Shown in pieces: positions 24,046 through 32,763 of a stretch of DNA of 64,000 nucleotides (within the stretch, counting starts at the first letter, position 1; the number at the start of each line of letters is the position of its first letter). The translations under genes were made by a program, and so were the position numbers. The notes beneath the pieces are model-generated. The model was given only the letters and a program-made list of their open reading frames with translations. It was not told the origin of the DNA and did not search any database. The DNA lies in assembly GCF_003417065.2 (NCBI RefSeq), contig NZ_QVLT01000003.1, positions 62,001 through 126,000 of the forward strand, written 5' to 3'. The stretch is from Hymenobacter lapidiphilus (GTDB lineage Bacteria > Bacteroidota > Bacteroidia > Cytophagales > Hymenobacteraceae).

Positions 24046-25470
24046 CTACCGGCTGCCGCCCCGACCCCGACCGCTACTGCTACCGCCTCGCGACGAGCCT
24101 CCGCTAGCCGGGTTGCGCTGGCTTTCCCCACGGCCGGCCTGGCTGCTGGTCTGGCTGCGCGGGCTGCTCTCACGGCTTCCTCCGCTGGCGGGGCGCTGGC
24201 CCTCACGGCCACGGCCACCACCGCCCTGCTGGCCACCTTCACGACCCGGACGGGCCGGACGACCAGCCGGGCCCTTAGGGCGCTTGATGGGCGGCCCGCC
24301 GGTTAACGGCACGGGCTGCACCGCCGATGTGGCGTAGGGGTGGCTCTGCACTACCGGCACCTGCCGGCGGATGAGCTTCTGAATGTCCTGCAGGTAAGCG
24401 CGCTCCTCATCTTCGCAGAAGGAAAGGGCCGTGCCATCGGCGCCGGCGCGGCCGGTACGGCCGATGCGGTGCACGTAGGTTTCGGGCTCGTTCGGGATTT
24501 CGTAGTTGATGACGTGGGTCAGCTCATCTACGTCGATGCCACGGGCGGCAATGTCGGTGGCGACCAGCACGCGGGTCGAGCCGGCCTTGAAGTTGGACAG
24601 GGCCCGCTGGCGGTGGTTTTGCGACTTGTTACCGTGAATGGCTTCGGCCGGAATGTTTGCCTTGGCCAGCGTTTTCACCACCTTATCGGCTCCGTGCTTG
24701 GTGCGCGTGAACACCAGCACGCGGCGGATGTTCTTGTCCTGGAGCACGTGTTCGAGCAGGTCGGCCTTGTCGTTCTTATCGACCATGTACACGGCCTGCG
24801 TCACGGTTTCGGCAGTGCTCGAGATGGGCGTTACGGCCACCTTCACGGGGTTGGGCCGCAGAATGCTGCCGGCCAGCTCCTGAATCTGGCCGGGCATGGT
24901 GGCCGAGAAGAACAGCGTCTGGCGGCTGGCGGGCAGCTTGGGCAGAATGCGCTTGATGTCGTTGATGAAGCCCATGTCGAGCATGCGGTCGGCTTCATCG
25001 AGCACGAACACCTCCACCTGGCGCAAATCCACGAAGCCCTGGCTCATCAGGTCGAGCAGGCGGCCGGGCGTGGCAATAAGCACCTCGACGCCCCGCTTGA
25101 GGATTTGTACCTGCGGGTGCTGGCCCACGCCACCGAAAATAACGGTAGAGCGCAGCTTGGGCAGGTGGCGGCCGTACGATTTAAAGCTCTCCCCGATCTG
25201 GATGGCCAGCTCGCGGGTAGGAGTAAGCACCAGGCACCGGATGCGGCCGGGCGCGTGGCGCTCTACCTGGGCCGTTTGGTGCAGAATCTGAAGAATGGGC
25301 ACGGTGAAAGCGGCCGTTTTACCGGTGCCGGTCTGGGCGATGCCCAGCAAGTCGTGGCCTTCCAGCACCTGCGGAATGGCCTGCTGCTGAATAGGGGTAG
25401 GGGTAGTGTAACCTTCCTCGTGCAGGGCACGGAGGATAGGCTCAATCAGGTTGAGTTCGTCGAACGACAT
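24046..25470 (-). CDS. DEAD-box RNA helicase, RhlE-like, with Gly/Arg-rich tail
   Basis: 474 residues. All helicase motifs are present: the Q motif ([10 protein letters not shown]), AQTGTGKT (Walker A), TPTRELA, DEAD in [34 protein letters not shown] and HRIGRTGR. From about residue 395 the tail is Gly, Arg and Ser-rich ([18 protein letters not shown]), as in RNA-binding RGG regions. The family unwinds short RNA duplexes in ribosome assembly and RNA decay, often under cold stress. The short leader before the ATG carries no clear regulatory structure. Confidence 0.93.
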   Translation of the reverse strand: MSFDELNLIEPILRALHEEGYTTPTPIQQQAIPQVLEGHDLLGIAQTGTGKTAAFTVPILQILHQTAQVERHAPGRIRCLVLTPTRELAIQIGESFKSYGRHLPKLRSTVIFGGVGQHPQVQILKRGVEVLIATPGRLLDLMSQGFVDLRQVEVFVLDEADRMLDMGFINDIKRILPKLPASRQTLFFSATMPGQIQELAGSILRPNPVKVAVTPISSTAETVTQAVYMVDKNDKADLLEHVLQDKNIRRVLVFTRTKHGADKVVKTLAKANIPAEAIHGNKSQNHRQRALSNFKAGSTRVLVATDIAARGIDVDELTHVINYEIPNEPETYVHRIGRTGRAGADGTALSFCEDEERAYLQDIQKLIRRQVPVVQSHPYATSAVQPVPLTGGPPIKRPKGPAGRPARPGREGGQQGGGGRGREGQRPASGGSRESSPRSQTSSQAGRGESQRNPASGGSSRGGSSSGRGRGGSR

Positions 25471-25684
25471 CTAAGGGAAAAAAAGCAGCCGCCAGTAGGC
25501 GGCGAAAATGACACGGGAATATATCCGCCGGCAAAGATCGGGCTTTTTAGTTTTACAGCGCCGATAAAGACGTATAATGGGCCTCTGATGGGCGAGCCGG
25601 CGCGGCACAGGACGTCCGGCCGCTGCCCCGGCTCGCCGCAAATAACCGGCCACCTTTTCTTAACACCCTGACCTAGCGTAATTC

Positions 25685-26197
25685 ATGCACATTATCGACT
25701 GCAAAACAGCCTACGACGGCCACTACAAACTCAGCCAATTACGGGTCCAGGATGGTGAGAAGGTGCTTAAGCGCGAGCGGTTTGAACCGGGCACGGCCGT
25801 GGCGGCGCTGGTGCGTCATACTGGCAGCGGGCAGTACATTCTGGCCCGGCAATACCGAGTAGGAGCCGAAAAAGAGCTGGTAGAGTTGGCTGCTGGTATG
25901 GTTGATGAAGGCGAGGAGCCGGCCACGGCCATCCGTCGCGAGCTGCAGGAGGAGTTGGGCTACGACGTAGACCAGCTGGAGCAGATTGCGCGCATCTTCC
26001 CTTCGCCCGGCAACAGCGCCGAAATAATTACCGTCTTCTACGCCGAAGTCAGCCGGCAGACGGGCCCCGGTGGGGGGCTGGCTTCGGAGAACGAACGGAT
26101 TGAAGCAGTGGAATTCTCGGCCGGCGAATTATTCACCACCGAGTTTGAAGACGCTAAAACCATCATTGCCGTGCAGTGGGCCCGGCTACGGAAATAG
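25685..26197 (+). CDS. NUDIX hydrolase (ADP-ribose pyrophosphatase-like)
   Basis: 170 residues with a complete Nudix box at residues 71-93 (GMVDEGEEPATAIRRELQEE, then LGY), matching GX5EX7REUXEEXGU. The N-terminal strand and the IFPSPGNSAEIITVFYAEV segment after the box match ADP-sugar pyrophosphatases of the NudF type. These split ADP-ribose to AMP and ribose 5-phosphate. It is divergent from the DEAD-box helicase gene and is closed by a perfect hairpin (26215-26264). Confidence 0.9.
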   Translation: MHIIDCKTAYDGHYKLSQLRVQDGEKVLKRERFEPGTAVAALVRHTGSGQYILARQYRVGAEKELVELAAGMVDEGEEPATAIRRELQEELGYDVDQLEQIARIFPSPGNSAEIITVFYAEVSRQTGPGGGLASENERIEAVEFSAGELFTTEFEDAKTIIAVQWARLRK

Positions 26198-26214
26198 CCG
26201 AATCAGGTAATATT

Positions 26215-26264
26215 CAAATGTGTAAAGCCCGCAACCATGACTGGTTGCGGGCTTTACACATTTG
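26215..26264. terminator. Perfect 23-bp hairpin between convergent genes
   Basis: Arms 26215-26237 and 26242-26264 pair exactly around tgac. They serve the NUDIX gene (+) and the hypothetical gene (-). Confidence 0.9.
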
Positions 26265-26278
26265 GTTGATACGTTGAA

Positions 26279-26839
26279 TTACTGCGCTTTGATGATGTAC
26301 TCGAAGTTCTGACGGGTCTTGGCGTCGTTGATAGTCAGGGAAACATCCTGCTCACTGGATACTTTAACAAATGGAATAACGCGCTTGCTCATGTACAGGT
26401 CGCGGTTCCAGAAGCGGCCCTGGCCGGCGGGTAGCTCGGGCAGGTTGAGGAGTTCTTCACCGGCTTTATTCTTTGCCAGCAGGCTCAGGTAGCTGGGGTC
26501 GGCATTCTTGGAACCCCGCCGATACATAGTTACGGTAAGCTGCCCACCAGCCGGGAGTTGAGTCAGGCGGCGCTGGTAAGTGGTGTCGGCCCAGCTGTTG
26601 ATACGCTTAAGCTCGTTGATTTGGGCCAGCAGGTCGACGTAGGGTAGGTAGGCTACGCGGGTTACGCAGGCATCTACTTCGGCTTCTTCGTCGGTGTTTT
26701 TTGTCACGTTGAGCACGTAAGAGCTTTCTTCGTCTTTCTTCGGGAAGGCGTACTTCTTGCGGGGCTTGCCGGCCATGTACTGCGCCGAAGCCGCCAGCGT
26801 GCTCGACAAGAGCAGAGTGATGAGAAAAAGTTTTTTCAT
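26279..26839 (-). CDS. Exported hypothetical protein (186 residues)
   Basis: From the ATG at 26839. MKKLFLITLLLSSTLAASAQ is a standard signal peptide. The mature protein has Lys-rich YMAGKPRKKYAFPKKDEES, then a helical and beta mixture (VDLLAQINELKRINSWADTT, LTQLPAGGQLTVTMYRRG). No domain is recognised. A frame extending to 27130 overlaps the divergent OmpA-family gene and would put the signal peptide internally, so it is not used. Confidence 0.7.
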   Translation of the reverse strand: MKKLFLITLLLSSTLAASAQYMAGKPRKKYAFPKKDEESSYVLNVTKNTDEEAEVDACVTRVAYLPYVDLLAQINELKRINSWADTTYQRRLTQLPAGGQLTVTMYRRGSKNADPSYLSLLAKNKAGEELLNLPELPAGQGRFWNRDLYMSKRVIPFVKVSSEQDVSLTINDAKTRQNFEYIIKAQ

Positions 26840-27041
26840 ATGGGTAAGTGAGGAGCGGAGGCATTCCGCAAATAAGCGCGTAAAGGTACGCAATAAACCT
26901 GCTGCCTTTGAGGCCTGATATGGCTGGCCGGCGAGGGTATCTCTGTTTTTTTTAGGTGTCCTTGGTTCCTTCCTCCCTAAACCGGCGCAGTATGTCGGGC
27001 CGGAGCGGTAACATCCGGCCCGGCTGCCTATTTTTGAGGCA

Positions 27042-29063
27042 ATGAGGTGGTTCGGACATTTGGCCTGGGGAAAGATTTGGCTACTGCTACTGTTGCTGGC
27101 CACGCCCGGCCCGGCGTGGGCCCAGAGCAATGCCGCCGGCCAGACCTACACCGACGCCCGCGGCGGCTACCAGCTTGGCTACCCCACGGGCTGGCAGGTG
27201 ATGCCCGGCGAAAACCACCGCACCACGTTTTATGTGGGGCCCGACTGGGAAACCACGCCCGCCACGGCCTCCATCAGCCTGCACCTGCTACCCGACGCCC
27301 GCAAAGCCCTCAACCTGTTGCAGGCCGGCCAGCTCGACTCGGTGTGGCGCTACGTGGCCAGCCTGCCCCGGGCGCGGGTGTACCGCCTCGAAGAGCGCGA
27401 CGAGGACCATTTCCAGGAGCTGCGCTATGACTATGCCTACGACGACGCAACGGCCCGCCCGGCCGGTGGGCGGCGGATGCGGGTACTGGGTCGCCGGCTC
27501 TGGCGCGAGGGTTACGAATACCGCCTTGAGTACCGCGGCCCCGACGGGCCCGACCCGCACCGCGCCGCCGCCCAGCAGTTGCTGGCCTCGCTGCGGCTCG
27601 TGAACCCCGGCCCGCCCAGCCGCCGCCCCCCACCGCCGCCACCCCAGGGCTGCGACGATAAGTTCTACGGCATTGCGGCCCTGCGCATCAACAACGATAC
27701 CTGGGAAGACGACTGCCGCACGATTCACGAGTTTTCGAGCCTCGACCCGGCCCAGCCGCCCGTTATTCATCGGCGGGTGCTGCCGTTTCAGTCGTATGCC
27801 CTGGCCAAAGGCTTCGACAACTGCCTGTACGCCGTAACCAAGGCCCCCACCAACGCCCCCGAGTACGTGTATCGCTACAACCCCGCCACCCGCCAGGGCG
27901 GGTACACCAGCTGGCAGCTGCCGGCCCAGGGCTCCGGTGGCGTCTGGATTTCGGGCGGCACCGACGACCGGGGCGACCTGTACTTCAGCACCTCCGACGG
28001 CAACCTGTTGGTGCGCGTGAACCCGGCCAGCAGCAAAGTCAGCACCGTTTGGAGCACCGACCCGCTGCGGAAGGCCCGCTACTTCGGAGCCCTGGGTTTT
28101 GCCGGTGCCGGCACCCACGCCAACTTCTGCTTCGACGCCCGCCGCATGCTTTATCAGGTGTACAGCACCGACGGCTCGCTGCTGCGCATCAACATAGACA
28201 CCCGCCAGCCGGCCCCCGATATTCTGCCCCTCGACGGGCTGCCCGAGCGGGGCGGCTACAGCGGTATTCTGCTGCAAAACGACGAATTCGGTAACCGCCG
28301 GCTGTTTCTGGCCGGACCCAAGGCCATTTATCAGGTAGATATGGAAACCAAGGTGGTGGCCCGGATTCGGCGGGGCGTGTACACCGACCTGGCCGGCTGC
28401 AACCTGTTTCGCAAGACTGCCACTGAGGAGCCGGCCCCCGCGCCGGTGCGGGCACCGTGGCGGGGCCGGGTGCTCGATGCCGTAACGCTGCATCCGCTGC
28501 CCCGCGCCGGCCTACGCCTGCGCCCCGTCACGGTTTCGGCCCGCGCCGATACGGCCCTGGCCCTCACGGCCGGTGGCGCGTTCATCTTCCCGGCCCGGCC
28601 CGCCAGCCTCTACGCCGCCCAGCTGCGCCTGCCCGGCTACGTGCCGCTCGATACCACCTTTGCCGCCGCCACCGGCCCCTATGCCCAGGACGTGCTGCTG
28701 CGCCCTCTAGGGGTGGGCTCGACGCTGGAGCTGGAAAACGTGCAGTTCTCGCGCGGCCAAGGCGAGCTGCTCACTACTTCATTTCCGGCCCTCGATACGC
28801 TGGCCACATTACTTACGGCCTCGCCCGGCCTCACCATTGAGCTGCGCGGCCACACCGATAACGTGGGCGACCCGCAGAAGAACGTGGAGCTGAGCCAGCG
28901 CCGGGTAGCGGCCGTGAAGGCCTATCTGGTAAAGCGCGGCGTGGCGCCCGGGCGCATCAGCGGCGTGGGCTTGGGCGGAAGCGAGCCTCGAGCCAGCAAC
29001 GCCCAGGAAAACACCCGCCGCCTCAACCGCCGCGTCGAGTTCCGGGTGACGGGGGTGCAGTAG
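27042..29063 (+). CDS. Multidomain OmpA-family protein
   Basis: 673 residues with an N-terminal hydrophobic signal (WLLLLLLATPGPAWAQ). Residues about 35-190 resemble a PsbP/MOG1-like domain (YTDARGGYQLGYPTGWQVM). Residues 200-460 have repeated GG-x-Y and DDRGDLYF units that look like a beta-propeller. Residues 465-555 look like a carboxypeptidase-regulatory-type beta domain. The C-terminal 100 residues are a full OmpA peptidoglycan-binding domain (IELRGHTDNVGDPQKNVELS, RRVAAVKAYLVKRGV, NRRVEFRV). It should be anchored to peptidoglycan at the outer membrane. A TATTTTTG box 5 nt before the ATG suggests a leaderless start. Confidence 0.85.
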   Translation: MRWFGHLAWGKIWLLLLLLATPGPAWAQSNAAGQTYTDARGGYQLGYPTGWQVMPGENHRTTFYVGPDWETTPATASISLHLLPDARKALNLLQAGQLDSVWRYVASLPRARVYRLEERDEDHFQELRYDYAYDDATARPAGGRRMRVLGRRLWREGYEYRLEYRGPDGPDPHRAAAQQLLASLRLVNPGPPSRRPPPPPPQGCDDKFYGIAALRINNDTWEDDCRTIHEFSSLDPAQPPVIHRRVLPFQSYALAKGFDNCLYAVTKAPTNAPEYVYRYNPATRQGGYTSWQLPAQGSGGVWISGGTDDRGDLYFSTSDGNLLVRVNPASSKVSTVWSTDPLRKARYFGALGFAGAGTHANFCFDARRMLYQVYSTDGSLLRINIDTRQPAPDILPLDGLPERGGYSGILLQNDEFGNRRLFLAGPKAIYQVDMETKVVARIRRGVYTDLAGCNLFRKTATEEPAPAPVRAPWRGRVLDAVTLHPLPRAGLRLRPVTVSARADTALALTAGGAFIFPARPASLYAAQLRLPGYVPLDTTFAAATGPYAQDVLLRPLGVGSTLELENVQFSRGQGELLTTSFPALDTLATLLTASPGLTIELRGHTDNVGDPQKNVELSQRRVAAVKAYLVKRGVAPGRISGVGLGGSEPRASNAQENTRRLNRRVEFRVTGVQ

Positions 29064-29134
29064 GGGAACGGGATGCCCAGCTCAGGAACTGACCGGGCAC
29101 TGGAGCCAGACCAGGGTTGGCTTTACCGGATGCC

Positions 29135-30181
29135 TTATTTCCGCCTGCCTTTTGGCGCTTTCTGCAGCCACTGTAGCGCCGCCGTTACTTTGGCGTCCTG
29201 GCGCAGGTCGATGAAGTTGTCGCCGCCCGTAATGAGTACATCGGGGGTGAGGCTGGATTTATAGACTGTGCCGGTGCGGTCGGCGTCCTGCGAGCCCGCG
29301 ATGGTGAGGTAAGCCCCGCCGCTGATGGGGTAGCTTTCGTTGGCGGTGGTAGCCCCGTAGGTGGGCTCGCCAAAAAAGCGGGTGGCCGGCCGGCCCTTAA
29401 GGCTGATAGCCACGATTTCGCCGGAGCTGGCCGTCCGTCCGCTCAGCAGCACGGCAATGGGCAAGTCGGAGCGGCGGACGGGGCAGCGCTTCTCCAGGGT
29501 CGTCACCTGCATCGAGTCGACGTAGAAGTTGCCCTGGCGCAGGTACCACTGCTGCTCGGGCTGGCCGTTGCTGTTCACGAAGCCGCCCAGGTGCCCGTCG
29601 CCGAGCAGCGGCGCAATGCCGGCCAGCATGGGCGCCATGGCCCCACCGTCATTGAGGCGCAGGTCGAGAATCCAGGCCCGGGCCCGGCCGGGGGGCAGGC
29701 GGCAGAGCGAATCCTGCACCACCAGGGCCGCCGCGCGCATGGCTTCCAGGCTGCCCCCGGCGTTGATGCCCGGTAGCTTGATGTAGCCCACGCGCCCCGG
29801 CAGCATCTTCACCAGCACGCCGGGCTGCTGCTTTAGCGCGGCCTTCACCACCTCATTGGCATAAGCCGGGCGGGCGGGGTTGCGCCATTTGTAGGTCTTG
29901 CCCCGGTACGTGAGCCAGCCGTGGTCGTCTTTCAATTGCTCGAACAGGAACGGGTAGAGGGGCAGCAGGTCGCGCACGGTAGTAGCTCCCTGGGCCCGCT
30001 GATACATCGTCTGGCGCAGCTGGGGCCAGTTCACGGTGTTGCGTTCCAGCGAATAGGTCTGCAGCAGCGTGAGGCTTTTATCAAGAAAGCTAGCCACCGA
30101 ATCGGGCAGGGCCATCGGAGGCTGGCAGTAAGCCGGCGCGCCCGCTCCGGCCAGCAAAAAGAGGATTCCCAGTTTCTTCAT
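29135..30181 (-). CDS. S41 family peptidase (tail-specific protease-like)
   Basis: 348 residues with a signal peptide (MKKLGILFLLAGAGAPAYCQ). The S41 core is visible: GYIKLPGINAGG, AWILDLRLNDGGAM, VLLSGRTASSGEIVAISLKG with the nucleophile Ser at about 252, and FFGEPTYGATTAN. There is no PDZ domain of the usual kind. It should act in the periplasm or outside the cell; the substrate is unknown. Confidence 0.88.
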   Translation of the reverse strand: MKKLGILFLLAGAGAPAYCQPPMALPDSVASFLDKSLTLLQTYSLERNTVNWPQLRQTMYQRAQGATTVRDLLPLYPFLFEQLKDDHGWLTYRGKTYKWRNPARPAYANEVVKAALKQQPGVLVKMLPGRVGYIKLPGINAGGSLEAMRAAALVVQDSLCRLPPGRARAWILDLRLNDGGAMAPMLAGIAPLLGDGHLGGFVNSNGQPEQQWYLRQGNFYVDSMQVTTLEKRCPVRRSDLPIAVLLSGRTASSGEIVAISLKGRPATRFFGEPTYGATTANESYPISGGAYLTIAGSQDADRTGTVYKSSLTPDVLITGGDNFIDLRQDAKVTAALQWLQKAPKGRRK

Positions 30182-30402
30182 GGCGCGAAGATGCTGGTTT
30201 GCAGTGAATGGTTGGCTGGGTAGGAGTGCAGGCGTAGAAAATGCTGCAAATCTCCGGTGGACGCGCGCGAACGAAGGCCCCTCACTGGTCTGGCTTCAAT
30301 CTGGCAGGCCTTTCCGTCCGTATCCAGCTACCGCATCAGGCCTTCCTGTAAATTATTCGATGCGCTCCTGATGTAATAGTTCATCATAGGCCGGCACAAA
30401 AA

Positions 30403-30440
30403 AAGCAGCCTTTCCCGCGCTGGTGCGGGAAAGGCTGCTT
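30403..30440 (-). terminator. Perfect 16-bp hairpin
   Basis: aagcagcctttcccgc pairs exactly with gcgggaaaggctgctt around a 6-nt loop, 30 nt past the stop of the short basic protein gene on the minus strand; T-run follows. Confidence 0.85.
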
Positions 30441-30470
30441 TGTCAGAACGCCGAAATCGGGTGCCCGGGG

Positions 30471-30755
30471 CTATTGCCCGATGCCGATAGTCGTGTTGCG
30501 GGAGCGGCGCGGGGCGCGCTGCTCGGTTTTCTTGCGCTTGCGCCAGAACTGGAACCAGCGCTGCCGGTAGCGGACGGTGCGTTTCATGCGGGCTTTGCGG
30601 CCTCCTCCTTTATAGGTGCGGTAATTGGGCCGGTGTACGTACACTTTGCCGCGCATTTTGGCGCGGGCGGCCGGGCCGGGAGGGGCGGCAAGCGCTGGGC
30701 TGATGTCGGCCAGGCCCATCACCAGCAGCATGAAGAAGAGAAAAAAACGGGTCAT
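30471..30755 (-). CDS. Small basic exported hypothetical protein (94 residues)
   Basis: From the ATG at 30755: a hydrophobic signal (MTRFFLFFMLLVMGLADISP) and then a mature part that is extremely basic, with RPNYRTYKGGGRKARMKRTV and FWRKRKKTEQRAPRRSRNTT. No domain known. The charge suggests binding to an acidic surface polymer or nucleic acid after export. An in-frame ATG at 30785 is possible but lengthens the N terminus. Confidence 0.7.
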   Translation of the reverse strand: MTRFFLFFMLLVMGLADISPALAAPPGPAARAKMRGKVYVHRPNYRTYKGGGRKARMKRTVRYRQRWFQFWRKRKKTEQRAPRRSRNTTIGIGQ

Positions 30756-30936
30756 AACGAAAAGATAAAGCCGCAAAAGCCACACGAAGGTAAGCAGGCC
30801 ATTGGCAAGTATTCAGCCAAAAACGGAATCCTGCGGCAAAAGATTAAAATTTTAGTTCCCGAGTGTCGCTTCCCATCTGATACTAGGGGCCATAACGCTG
30901 TGGTGCCGTGGGAACAGGGAAAAGGCCGAAAAAGCA

Positions 30937-30968
30937 AAAGGCCCTCCAGCAGCTGCTGAAGGGCCTTT
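30937..30968 (-). terminator. Hairpin directly after tRNA-Asp copy 1
   Basis: aaaggccctccagcag pairs with ctgctgaagggccttt with one mismatch. It directly follows the 3' end of the tRNA on the minus strand. Confidence 0.85.
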
Positions 30969-30969
30969 G

Positions 30970-31043
30970 CGGTCCGGACGGGACTCGAACCCGCGACCTC
31001 CGCCGTGACAGGGCGGCATTCTAACCAACTGAACTACCGAACC
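30970..31043 (-). tRNA. tRNA-Asp (GTC), copy 1
   Basis: On the minus strand it begins GGTTCGGTAGTTCAGTTGG. The acceptor stem is GGTTCGG with CCGGACC, the T arm has GGTTCGAGTCC and the anticodon loop reads CTGTCAC (anticodon GTC). The discriminator is G, as expected for tRNA-Asp, and CCA is not encoded. A full promoter lies at 31090-31121 and a hairpin terminator at 30937-30968. Confidence 0.96.
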
Positions 31044-31089
31044 GGTTACTGATTCGGGGCGGGCCGTGTGCCTTTCCCTTTTGATGATG

Positions 31090-31121
31090 CAAATATAGCA
31101 GAGTGGATTTGACTTCGGCAA
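31090..31121 (-). promoter_or_regulatory. Promoter of tRNA-Asp copy 1 (TTG-N21-TATATTTG)
   Basis: On the minus strand TTG (31121-31119), a 21-nt spacer and TATATTTG (31097-31090) match the Bacteroidota consensus exactly. It lies 47 nt before the tRNA 5' end. Confidence 0.8.
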
Positions 31122-31362
31122 GCCCGCAACAATAAAAAACTGCCCTGTTGGGCCGTGAAGGGCATTTATGTGAAGATATAGTTCTGTCAGTAAACAGGAT
31201 AGCCGCTAAAAAAAAACTTGCTGGTTGTATTCAAGAGGAACGGCAGCGGTGTTCCAGGTAGCGTTTCAGGCTGGTCGTTCACTATGAACCACCGCGCCAG
31301 CTACTGCGAGTGCGCGGTCCTGCTTAAAGTGACGAGCGCAGTATGGGGCGCTGGGAAAAGCA

Positions 31363-31394
31363 AAAGGCCCTTCAGCAGCTGCTGAAGGGCCTTT
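31363..31394 (-). terminator. Perfect 16-bp hairpin after tRNA-Asp copy 2
   Basis: aaaggcccttcagcag pairs exactly with ctgctgaagggccttt. It is almost identical to the hairpin of copy 1. Confidence 0.9.
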
Positions 31395-31395
31395 G

Positions 31396-31469
31396 CGGTC
31401 CGGACGGGACTCGAACCCGCGACCTCCGCCGTGACAGGGCGGCATTCTAACCAACTGAACTACCGAACC
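31396..31469 (-). tRNA. tRNA-Asp (GTC), copy 2
   Basis: The 74 bases are identical to copy 1, including discriminator G and anticodon GTC. The downstream hairpin is shared in sequence, while the upstream leader differs, so the duplicated unit is tRNA plus terminator. Confidence 0.96.
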
Positions 31470-31510
31470 AGGTTGTTCTACTTCGCTGCTCAGATAGCGT
31501 TGAAGTGGTG

Positions 31511-31541
31511 CAAAAGTAGTAGGCCGGCAGCAGGTGCGCAA
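31511..31541 (-). promoter_or_regulatory. Promoter of tRNA-Asp copy 2 (TTG-N20-TACTTTTG)
   Basis: On the minus strand TTG (31541-31539), a 20-nt spacer and TACTTTTG (31518-31511). It lies 42 nt before the tRNA 5' end. Confidence 0.8.
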
Positions 31542-31662
31542 GCGGTAGCGTGAAAAAACCGCAAAAAAATACCTGGGGCCGCGTGGCAGCCTGTTAGTCA
31601 GGCAGAAAGATTTTGATGTTTGCCGGTATAGGGGAGGGCTGGCCGGAATCGGCCCCGTCGCT

Positions 31663-31670
31663 TACCTTTG
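31663..31670 (+). promoter_or_regulatory. -7 box (TACCTTTG) of accA
   Basis: Exact TAnnTTTG 52 nt before the accA ATG. At the -33 position there is tgg rather than ttg, so the promoter call is provisional. Confidence 0.5.
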
Positions 31671-31721
31671 CTATCTTCCCGTTCTCCCCTCGCACCTCCA
31701 AAACCCGCCTCTGCCGTGGCC

Positions 31722-32669
31722 ATGCTCCTCGATTTTGAACAACCCATTGCCGCCCTCGAAGGCAAGCTCCGCGAAATGCAACAACTGGCTCTCGACAGCC
31801 AGGTGGACGTATCGGCCGCGGTAACGGCCCTCGAAGCCAAAATCAACGCCCTCAAAAAGGAAACCTACCAGAACCTCACCCGCTGGCAGCGGGTGCAGCT
31901 TTCGCGCCACCCCGACCGCCCCTACACCTTCGACTACATTCTGGGCATGAGCCAGAAGTTTGTGGAGCTGCACGGCGACCGGACCGTGCGCGACGACAAG
32001 GCGATGGTGGGCGGTTTTGCCGAAATTGATGGCCGGACGGTGATGTTTATTGGCCAGCAGAAGGGTCGCAACACCAAGCAGCGCCAGTTCCGCAACTTCG
32101 GCATGCCCAACCCCGAGGGCTACCGCAAGGCCCTGCGCCTGATGAAGCTGGCCGAAAAGTTTAACGTGCCGGTGGTAACGCTTATCGACACGCCCGGCGC
32201 GTTTCCGGGCCTGGAAGCCGAGGAGCGGGGGCAGGGCGAGGCCATTGCCCGCAACCTGCGCGACATGTTCCTGCTCAAGGTGCCCGTTATCTGCATCATT
32301 ATCGGTGAGGGCGCTTCGGGTGGGGCCCTGGGCATTGCCATCGGCGACCGGGTGCTGATGCTGGAAAATACCTGGTACTCCGTTATTTCGCCCGAATCGT
32401 GCAGCAGCATTCTGTGGCGCTCCTGGGATTACAAGGAGCAGGCGGCCGAGGCCCTTAAGCTCACGGCCACCGATATGCTGGGCAACAAGCTCGTTGATGG
32501 TATTGTGGGCGAGCCCCTGGGCGGCGCCCACACCGACGCGCCCACCATGATTCAAACGCTAAAAGAAACCATCCTCCAGACCTTGGCCGAACTCGACGCC
32601 CTCTCGCCCGAGGAGCGCATCAGCCAGCGCATCGACAAGTTCTCGGATATGGGCGTGGTACTCGAATAA
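31722..32669 (+). CDS. accA: Acetyl-CoA carboxylase carboxyltransferase subunit alpha
   Basis: 315 residues from the ATG at 31722. The alpha subunit of the carboxyltransferase moves the carboxyl group from biotin to acetyl-CoA, making malonyl-CoA for fatty acid synthesis. Seen are the N-terminal helices ([20 protein letters not shown]), [12 protein letters not shown], the crotonase-like core with [11 protein letters not shown] and [20 protein letters not shown], and [16 protein letters not shown], both standard family motifs. Length matches the family. The beta subunit gene is not in the window. An earlier in-frame ATG at 31668 sits on the promoter box and is rejected. Confidence 0.96.
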   Translation: MLLDFEQPIAALEGKLREMQQLALDSQVDVSAAVTALEAKINALKKETYQNLTRWQRVQLSRHPDRPYTFDYILGMSQKFVELHGDRTVRDDKAMVGGFAEIDGRTVMFIGQQKGRNTKQRQFRNFGMPNPEGYRKALRLMKLAEKFNVPVVTLIDTPGAFPGLEAEERGQGEAIARNLRDMFLLKVPVICIIIGEGASGGALGIAIGDRVLMLENTWYSVISPESCSSILWRSWDYKEQAAEALKLTATDMLGNKLVDGIVGEPLGGAHTDAPTMIQTLKETILQTLAELDALSPEERISQRIDKFSDMGVVLE

Positions 32670-32676
32670 TCTTTTA

Positions 32677-32756
32677 AGCTGTTAGCTTATGGCCATTGGT
32701 TGATAGCTACCGCCAGCCGAAAAAAGCTATCAGTTAACAGCCATAAGCTAACAGCT
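32677..32756. repeat. Palindromic repeat, agctgttagcttatggc type, copy 1
   Basis: Arms 32677-32708 and 32725-32756 (32 nt each) are near reverse complements: agctgttagcttatggc faces gccataagctaacagct exactly, and the inner part is degenerate. It fills the gap between accA and the MBL gene. A related element lies at 52437-52543 at the start of lptE. Confidence 0.85.
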
Positions 32757-32763
32757 CAGAAAT

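Larger units (their letters stand above)
31044..31395. other. Gap between the two tRNA-Asp genes
   Basis: It contains the promoter of copy 1 (31090-31121) and the terminator of copy 2 (31363-31394). The rest has only short frames. Confidence 0.6.

Noticed and set aside
24340..25671. A 443-residue plus-strand frame
   Set aside because: It is antisense to the DEAD-box helicase; composition is His, Val and Gly-rich shadow sequence with no domain.
27288..28493. A 401-residue minus-strand frame
   Set aside because: Antisense shadow of the OmpA-family gene.
30852..31121. An 89-residue minus-strand frame with VVQLVRMPPCHGGGRGFESR
   Set aside because: The sequence is the translation of the tRNA-Asp gene, a known false protein; the same phrase appears at 31266-31541 over the second tRNA.
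31266..31541. A 91-residue minus-strand frame over tRNA-Asp copy 2
   Set aside because: Same tRNA translation artefact.
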